DNA of 53,566 nucleotides from the NCBI GenBank assembly GCA_030446555.1, contig JAUJNA010000002.1, positions 159,637 through 213,202 on the forward strand, read 5' to 3'. Source of the DNA: Chloroflexota bacterium (GTDB lineage Bacteria; Chloroflexota; Limnocylindria; Limnocylindrales; CSP1-4). The notes under the pieces were generated by a model that was given only the letters and a program-made list of their open reading frames with translations, was not told the DNA's origin and did no database searches. Shown one piece after another: positions 46,892 through 53,566 of this stretch. A program made the translations under genes and the position numbers. Each line of letters opens with the position of its first letter. The stretch's first letter is position 1.

Positions 46892-47047
46892 GCGCCGGTC
46901 GGGCCACGATCGCACTCATATGCACAGATCGGGATCATCACAGATGACCTTGAACTGCAGCGATGCCACGCCCCACGCCAGCCGCGTGGACGACGCCTCG
47001 CATCGGGTGAGTCCCGACCGGCCTGACGCTCGGCGGGAGCCAGTCCA

Positions 47048-47469
47048 TCAGCGACTCCCTCTACTCGCAAGCTCTCGCGCGTGCCAGTCGAGGACGCGAG
47101 AGGGAGCATCCGGACTGGCTGGCTATAACGCTCGGCATACACGCGTGGCGTTAGCCCGGCGTGCGACATCGCGTCGCGATACTTCTCCACGTGCGCGAGG
47201 GAGGGAGCCCCCGCGGCTCGCTCCTCGAGGATCTCGGCGCGTCCCTCCAGGAGTTCCACGTCCAACCCGGGGTGCGCGCTGCCCAGCGCGAGCATCACCG
47301 TCGGACAGTGGCGCAGGTTCCAGATCTTCTGCGCCCCGGGCTTGCTGTATACCCAGATCGCGCGTCCGTCCCAGCTGAACCAGATCGGCAGGACGTGCGG
47401 CATCCCGTCGGGACGGACCGAGCCGATCCAGACGCATCGGTTCGGTGCGCAACCGATGGTCCAGCTCAC
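47048..47469 (-). pseudogene. PPOX-family (F420/FMN-binding split-barrel) protein with apparent 1-nt deletion near 47110
   Basis: WIGSVRPDGMPHVLPIWFSWDGRAIWVYSKPGAQKIWNLRHCPTVMLALGS; inserting one nt after ...QPVRM gives TPSRVLDWHARELASRGSR*; 422 nt +1 = 141 codons. Confidence 0.65.
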
Positions 47470-47766
47470 TGGGAATGGACGGTGCGATGCCCACCCGGGA
47501 CGGCGCCGCGAACGGTAGCGGAGCCGTTCCCCGCTGGGACTCCCCTGTGTCGGCTATGTCCAGCATCTGTCCTCAAGCTCCGTGCCCGCGCTGTCAGGCG
47601 CCGGGCAGTGCACGTTCGGGGTCCACTCCGGGAACATCCGGTGGGGGTTCGGCTGCCAGACCCAGGGCGTGCAGGTTCGTAGTGCACCGACGCACCCCCG
47701 GCTGGTGAAGCCGACGGCCCGCCGCTGTGGCGACGGGCGTCGGCCAGGGTGGGACCCTGTGGTCGC

Positions 47767-48430
47767 TCAGTGGCGAGCCGCGAGCCGGTGGCGGAAGGTC
47801 AGCCACGCGACGACCATGAGGCCGGTTAGGAGGACGAGCGGGATGGCGGGATTGCGAGCGGTCCGTAAGGCGGCGCGCCGGCCGAGCCGACCACGTCCCC
47901 GGTGGCCGAGTCGGGCGGGGCAGGAGACCTGCGGGTCGAACGGCGCGAAGAGCACCTCGCCACCGGGCCGGAAGTAGGCATGGAGCATGTAGTGGGCCTC
48001 TTCCGTGCCGGGGGTCCGGGATGGCCGGGCAGCAGGAGCGCCGGCTGGCCGAAGGCCTCGGGTGCGCCCTTCCCCACGTCGGCCGCCTCCCACTCCACGC
48101 CGATGACCTGCTCGAGGCTCGCGTCGAGGAGCACGACCACGGGCTTCTCCGGATCCATGACGCCCGCCGGGAACTGGTCTGGAAGTTCTCCATGTTCAGG
48201 GCATGGACGCCCATGCCACCCATCCCGGGCTCCGAGATGCAGTGGGGCGGCTCGGCGATGTAGCCCATGGCCGCGATCTGGTCGCCGCTCTTGCCCTCGA
48301 AGCGGGCGCGCAGCTCGGCGAAGCCCTCCGGTGCCGGGATGGGCGCGGGTCCCTCGGCCAGAACCGCTGTCGGCGCCATGGCGGCGAGGAGCGCGCAGGC
48401 GAGCGCGATGGCTCGGATACGGATGTGCAT
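47767..48430 (-). pseudogene. Secreted/membrane-anchored protein of unknown function split over three frames
   Basis: Signal peptide MHIRIRAIALACALLAAMAPTAVLA...MGYIAEPPHCISEPGMGGMGVHALNMENFQ (frame 1), DQFPAGVMDPEKPVVVLLDASLEQVIGVEWEAADVGKGAPEAFGQPALLLPGHPG (frame 2), GTEEAHYMLHAYFRPGGEVLFAPFDPQVSCP...LVLLTGLMVVAWLTFRHRLAARH (frame 3). 664 nt +2 = 222 codons. Confidence 0.75.
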
Positions 48431-48554
48431 GGCTAGTCCTTCCCTTCTTCGAATCCGTCCGTGGCGAGCCCAAGCGGCTCGTTCGATGGGAAGGCGGGAA
48501 AAGGGAGGTCACGAGCGTGCCATCGGACGGCACGGGTGGAACGAAGCGGCGCGG

Positions 48555-51500
48555 TCAGCGCTCCCAGGTCAGGGAGAGGCTGGGGTCCGGCGTGTACGAG
48601 CAGAAGGTCCCGGTGTGCACGGCAAGCGCCAGGTGCCGACCGAGCGACGGGCTGTGGGTCTCGATCCGACGCAGGGCAGCCCGGATCGCCTTGCCCACGC
48701 TGAGGCGCGCACGCTCGGCGGCCGAGGCGGCCACGCGCGAGCGGCCGCCCAGTCCGACCGAGGAGGCGAGTTCCTCGACGAGGAGGTCGTGCTCGGCGCG
48801 AAGACGGGAGACACGCTCGGGATCGTTCCACGCCTCGGCCTCGGCCATCTCCGCCTCGAGCTCGCTGAGCCTCTGCCGGTAGGCCTCGCGCGCCTGAGCG
48901 TCCAGGATCTCTCCCGCGTCACCGAATCCAGACGAGTCGAGCTCATCGGTCGTGCGGCTCTCGACCCGCGTTCTCGCCCCCGGATCTCGCTCCCGTGCGA
49001 CGAGATCGAGGGCGTGGATCTCCTGGCCCGGTCCCGCGAGGAGCCGAGCGAGATAGCGCAACCCCTTGGCGTCCTGAAGTCGGAAGCTGTCGCCCTGGAA
49101 GGCGATGGTCCAGTACTCCCCGTCCCTGCGGAACACGCCGGTCCTCTCGAGGTGTGGCGACGTGTCGCCACTCGCGACGGCGACCGCAGCGAATCCCTTC
49201 ACCGCCACTTCCTCCCTTGCGACCTCGTCGAGTGGGAGACGAGCCTCCAGGGCGGTCATGCCGAGATGCTGGGCGGTCGTTCGTGCCGCCCGGAAGAGAG
49301 CGCCAGCACGTGCTCGATCCCCAGGTCCATCGCGAAGGACGAGCACCTCCGCGAAGTCGGCCTGTGTGTGTGCCGCCCACGGCCGAGCGCCCATCCGCTC
49401 GCTGAGACGGATCGCGTCCTCGAAGTGCCGTTCCGCATCGTCGAGACGTCGCAGCGTGGTGGCCAGCATCCCCAGATACCGATCGACCGCCCCGACGCTT
49501 CCGGCGCCGTGTCCGATGGCGTGGCGGCCGGTGAAGGGCGCCAGCTGCGCGTAGAGTCTCTCGGCTGCGGCCGTGTCGCCGAGTCGGGAAGCCGCCTCGC
49601 TCGCGAGACCGATCCCGAGGAGCCACTCGCTGTCACGGTACAGGGCGCGGAAATCGTCGCGCGCGAGCTCCTCGGATACGGTGCGGGCCTCCTCCATGCG
49701 GCCGCCGTCGATGAGCAGACAGGCGAGCGCGGCACGGTGGAACGGGTACCAGGGGAACTCCTCGGTGGACGCGCGCACGTTCGCCTCTTCCTCGGCGAGG
49801 CGACCCTGCTCGCGCCGCAAAAGGAACCTGTGCATGCCCGCCTCGGACACGTCATCCTGGATGGGGTTGATCGGGTTGCCCGGCTGGACCTCTCCCTCGA
49901 TCGACTCCTCCGCGCGGTCGTATGACCCCTCGAGAAGGGCGATCACCGACCGATAGCTTCGCAGGGCACGCACCTCCACCGGTTGGCGGAGCTCGGTCGC
50001 TGCACGCTCGGCGATCTCCAGGTGCCTCTTGGCCTCAGCCATCATCGCCAGATCGGTGTAGGCGGCGTGCAGGGTCTGGTGCCCGTCCAGGGTGCGCTCG
50101 GTGTCGGCCGCGGCCTCGGCAACGGCCAGCAGCTCCTTCGCGGTCGCCAGCCTCTCGCCCGGGTTCTCCGGCCAGTACGTCGCCCAATAGCGGCCCAACA
50201 GCGCGTAACCCAGCGTCTGTGGGTCACCGATCGCTCGTGCGATCTCGACCGCCTCCTGGCTCAGCGCAGCACTGTGCTCGCGATGCTCCGACGAGCTGCG
50301 CCACGCGCACGCGAGTCGCGCGAGGAGCCGCACCCGGAGGGGAGGGTCGGCTCGCCCGAGCATGCGGAGCGCGTCCCGCAGGAGCGGGATCAGGTGTGGA
50401 TCGCGGCCGACTCGCGTCCAGATGAACCGCCCCCCGTAGCCGAGCGCCGCGCGGGCGAGCCGCCTCGCGTCACCGATCTCCCGACAGATGCCGGCGGCGC
50501 TCAGGAACGTCCCTCGGGCGGTCACGAGGTCGCCTGCCCGCGCTTGCGCATCGCCGACGGAAAGGAGCAGCTCGGCGCGCGTCCGATCGTCCGGGGACCC
50601 TTCAGCCTCGAGCGCGTGGAGCGCCATCTGATAGAGCCGAACGGCCTCCTCGTATGCGAGGGCCCTCGTTGCCTCGTCTGCGGCACGCCGGGCATAGTCG
50701 ACCGTCTTCCAGGTGTCGGCGGCTTCGCCACCCTGGAGGAAGTGGTACGCGAGCTCGGCGAGGTGGCGCTCGGGGGTGCCCGAGTAGAGCTCCTCGAGAA
50801 CCTCCCCGATGCGCCTGTGGAGACGCATCCGGCGACCGCGGCTGAGCTCGTCGTACAGCGTCTCGCGGACGAGCTCGTGCGAGAAGCGCAACCTCCCCAA
50901 CGCTCCGCCGACCGGCGCGAGCAACCCCGCGCGGATCGGTTCGTCGAGCAGATCGATCAGCCGGCCCGCCTCGTATCCACCGACCCGGCGAAGGACCTCC
51001 ACGCCGAACTCCGGCCCGATCGCAGCGGCATGGCGGAGCGCATCGGCACTCGCGTCGGCGAGCTGCGCGATGCGCCGCCCGATGCCTCGCGGATCCCGGC
51101 AGGAACGCCCAGGTGGAGCGACCCCAGCCCAGCGACGCCCTCGAGGCGGCCCTCTGCACCAAGAGGCGTACCGCCTCACCGAGGAACAGGGGATTGCCGG
51201 CGGTGGCGCGCCACATCAGCGACGCCACGTGCATCGGCGGTCCGATGCCGGCCGTATCGCGGATGAACTCCGCCACCGCCGCTTGCGGAAGACCAGCGAG
51301 GGTGAGCCGCCGCGTCGCCGGCTCGCGCATCAGCTCGCCGAGCGCCGATGTCAGCGGGTGGTCGGGCGTCAGCTCCACGTCCCGGTAGGTCGCAACGAAG
51401 AGGATGTGGCTGTCCGCGAGCTGGCTGGCGAGGAAGCGAAGCAACAGGATCGAGGCGGTGTCCGCTGCGTGGAGGTCATCGATGACCAGCAGGAGCGGGC

Positions 51501-51961
51501 ACTCGCACGCGGCATCGATCAGGAAGGCCGCGACCGAATCGAAGAGACGGAAGCGTGCCGATCGGCATCCATCGTGGGCGGCACGGGCAGCCCCGGAAGC
51601 ATGACCGAGACCTCCGGGAGCATCTGCGCGATATCGGGCGCACCCCTCCCGAGCTGACGCCGGAGCACCTCACGGTCGGTGTTGCGGAGGTACGAGCGGA
51701 TCGCCTGCACCCACGGCCAGTAGGCAGTCGCACCGGCGCGTCCCAGCCGCGGCCCCACATCACGCGGTGCCCTCGCTCCCGAGCGCGCGCGGTCAGTGCG
51801 TCCGCCAACCGGCTCTTGCCGATGCCGGGCTCGCCCGCCACGAGGATGAGGCGACCCCTGCCCGACGCCGCGTCATCCAGTGCCCGCAGCAGCTCCTGGA
51901 GCTCGCGGTCACGTCCGACGAAGACGCTTCCCGACCGGTCCTCGGACACGCTCACCATCAC
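48555..51961 (-). pseudogene. Large AAA-ATPase/TPR regulatory protein interrupted by four apparent 1-nt deletions
   Basis: Walker A FVGRDRELQELLRALDDAASGRGRLILVAGEPGIGKSRLADAL (51961 frame), AYWPWVQAIRSYL (next frame), LLRFLASQLADSHILFVATYRDVELTPDHPL (next), long TPR-like C-terminal ORF 48555..51179. 3407 nt +4 = 1137 codons. Confidence 0.82.
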
Positions 51962-52135
51962 TCAGCCCGCTGAAGGATACGACGCGGCCGAGGGGGCGAC
52001 ACCCCGAACGAGCCGGCGGCGGTAAGGGCCATCGGCAGCGCGACCCCCGATCCCGCGTCGTGGGTGGGAGCGGCGTCTCGCTTCAGCCTGACACCGGCTC
52101 TGCGCCCGGCCACCAGCCATGGCCGAGGATGGGCG

Positions 52136-52522
52136 ATGATGGGTCCCATGGAGGCCACCCCGGGCAGGCCCGTCACGATCCTCTACTTCTACCGGACCCG
52201 GTGGGGCTCGCACGAGGAGTTCCTGCGGCTGTTCGATCAGAACCACTGGCCCATCCTGCGCGAGCAGGTGCGATCCCGGCGCCTGCTCGCGGTGACCTGC
52301 CACGTGCCGCGTTTCCATGGCGAGGGTCGGGCCGACTGGGACCTCCTGGTGACGATCACGTACCGCGACTGGGCCGCCGTGGCGGAGCACAGCGACGCCT
52401 CCATCGCGAAGCGGCTCTTTCCCGACGTGGAGCGCCACGCGGCCGAGGAACAGCGCCGATTCGAGCTGCTGGACGCACACTGGGACGTCGTGCTGGAGGA
52501 ACGCGCGCTGCCCGACGGCTGA
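52136..52522 (+). CDS. Conserved-looking hypothetical protein (possible EthD/ABM-like fold)
   Basis: MGPMEATPGRPVTILYFYRTRWGSHEEFLRLFDQNHWPILREQVRSRRLLAVTCHVPRFHGEGRADWDLLVTITYRDWAAVAEH. Confidence 0.65.
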   Translation: MMGPMEATPGRPVTILYFYRTRWGSHEEFLRLFDQNHWPILREQVRSRRLLAVTCHVPRFHGEGRADWDLLVTITYRDWAAVAEHSDASIAKRLFPDVERHAAEEQRRFELLDAHWDVVLEERALPDG

Positions 52523-52589
52523 GTCGGCGGGCCAGACCGGCCCCGCTCAGAGCCCAGGCTGATCGGCCCAGCGCGGCACACGGCTGGGG

Positions 52590-53138
52590 CTAGCCGGACA
52601 GGCCCAGCTCGGTCCGGGTGAAGAGCGCTCGAAGCCGGAGGCCGGCCTCGGCGAAGCGCTCGGCGCCGCCCTGCTCGCGGTCGACCACGCAGACGGCCCC
52701 GATGAGCTGCGCCCCGGCCTCCCGCAGCGCGGCCGAGGCGGCCACACCGGCGCCACCGGTCGTGACGACGTCCTCCACGAGCACGGTCCGGTCGCCTAGC
52801 TCGAGGCGACCCTCCACGGCTTTGCCGGTGCCGTACGCCTTGGCGTCGGCACGCACGAAGAGCGCCGGGAGACCGGTCCGCAGCGCGAGCGCCGTAGCGA
52901 GCGGGACGGCACCCAGAGCGGTGCCCGCGATCCGCTGCATGTCCGTGGGGAGCAGCGCCTCCAGCGCCTCGGCGATGCGGGCGAGGAGCGCGGGATCGGT
53001 GGTCAGGCGGAACTTGTCGATGTAGTAGTCGCTCACGGCACCGGAGCGGAGGGTGAAACGGCCACGCAGCACGGCCGCGTCCACGATGTCGCGCCCCAGC
53101 TGTTCGCGGGCATCGAACGTGGTGGTGGCCGCGTTCAT
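52590..53138 (-). CDS. pyrE: Orotate phosphoribosyltransferase
   Basis: 182 aa; LRSGAVSDYYIDKFRLTTDPALL, IAGTALGAVPLATALAL, VLVEDVVTTGGAGVAASAALREAGA. Confidence 0.95.
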   Translation of the reverse strand: MNAATTTFDAREQLGRDIVDAAVLRGRFTLRSGAVSDYYIDKFRLTTDPALLARIAEALEALLPTDMQRIAGTALGAVPLATALALRTGLPALFVRADAKAYGTGKAVEGRLELGDRTVLVEDVVTTGGAGVAASAALREAGAQLIGAVCVVDREQGGAERFAEAGLRLRALFTRTELGLSG

Positions 53139-53566
53139 CGCGTGCCGCTGCCCACGAGCTCGGCCGGAGGTGCTTCCGCGGACGGCTCGGTGACCACCCG
53201 GGACTCGATCACCGCCCGTGACGGTGGGTCATCGTCTCGTTCTGGCAGCTCGTACCGCGCGACCCGGTCGATGAGCCGCCGGATGCGCAGGCCCTCGATG
53301 GGTCCCAGCGCGTAGAGCGGCATCGGCCGCAGCCAGACGGCGCTGCCGAGGCTGACCGCGTCGGCGCCCGCCCAGAGGTATTCGCGGCAGTCATCGAAGT
53401 CGCGGATCCCCGCCGTCGCGATGATGGGCAGCCGGACGCCCGCATCGCGCAGCTCGGCCACCACGCGCAGCCCGATGGGCTTGATGGCTCGCCCGGACAG
53501 GCTGCCGTAGCGGTTGCGGAGCAGGGGTTCGCCGGTCTCGGGATCCAGCCGCAGCGCCTTGACCGA
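53135..53566 (-). CDS. Dihydroorotate dehydrogenase-like, 3' portion (cut by window edge)
   Basis: Minus strand SVKALRLDPETGEPLLRNRYGSLSGRAIKPIGLRVVAELRDAGVRLPIIATAGIRDFDDCREYLWAGADAVSLGSAVWL. Confidence 0.88.
   Translation of the reverse strand, partial: SVKALRLDPETGEPLLRNRYGSLSGRAIKPIGLRVVAELRDAGVRLPIIATAGIRDFDDCREYLWAGADAVSLGSAVWLRPMPLYALGPIEGLRIRRLIDRVARYELPERDDDPPSRAVIESRVVTEPSAEAPPAELVGSGTR

Noticed and set aside
1-53566. CRISPR arrays, phage or intact IS elements
   Set aside because: No regularly spaced repeats, transposase, integrase or phage structural motifs seen in any frame.

Overview
High-GC (apparently Chloroflexota/actinobacteria-like; taxon inferred, not shown) chromosomal window with compact operons and no tRNA, rRNA, CRISPR array or intact transposon that I could recognise. 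Main blocks: (i) a 3' ABC-transporter ATPase fragment and a truncated PfkB kinase; (ii) an oxidative pentose-phosphate operon tkt-pgi-gnd-zwf-opcA-pgl followed by a TauE/SafE permease; (iii) a DUF2231/Rieske-type protein, an EamA permease and a YhaO/YhaN (SbcD/SbcC-like) pair whose ATPase is frameshifted; (iv) a four-gene catabolic block (aldehyde dehydrogenase, class-III aminotransferase, CoA-transferase A and B); (v) a PRC-barrel stress-type protein, an M55 aminopeptidase and a MoaD-MoaE fusion; (vi) an acetolactate-synthase-like enzyme, Kef-type antiporter, ALDH, PhzF, cyclophilin and LLM oxidoreductase; (vii) a complete shikimate operon (DAHP synthase-chorismate mutase fusion, aroA, aroC, aroE, aroK-aroB fusion, aroQ); (viii) fabD-fabF; (ix) a region of repeatedly frameshifted genes (47.0-52.0 kb) including a large AAA/TPR regulator; (x) pyrE and partial pyrD. 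The most interesting signal is the 5' leader of the shikimate operon (43.23-43.43 kb): a consensus-like promoter, a 9-codon ORF MTLSFGYYA*, a 10-bp stem starting right after its stop codon, an internal hairpin, a terminator-like hairpin and a 7-nt segment able to pair with the terminator 3' arm. This is a candidate Phe/Tyr-sensing transcription attenuator. A second window-wide signal is a recurring TANNNT hexamer 6-10 nt upstream of start codons, suggesting widespread leaderless transcription.
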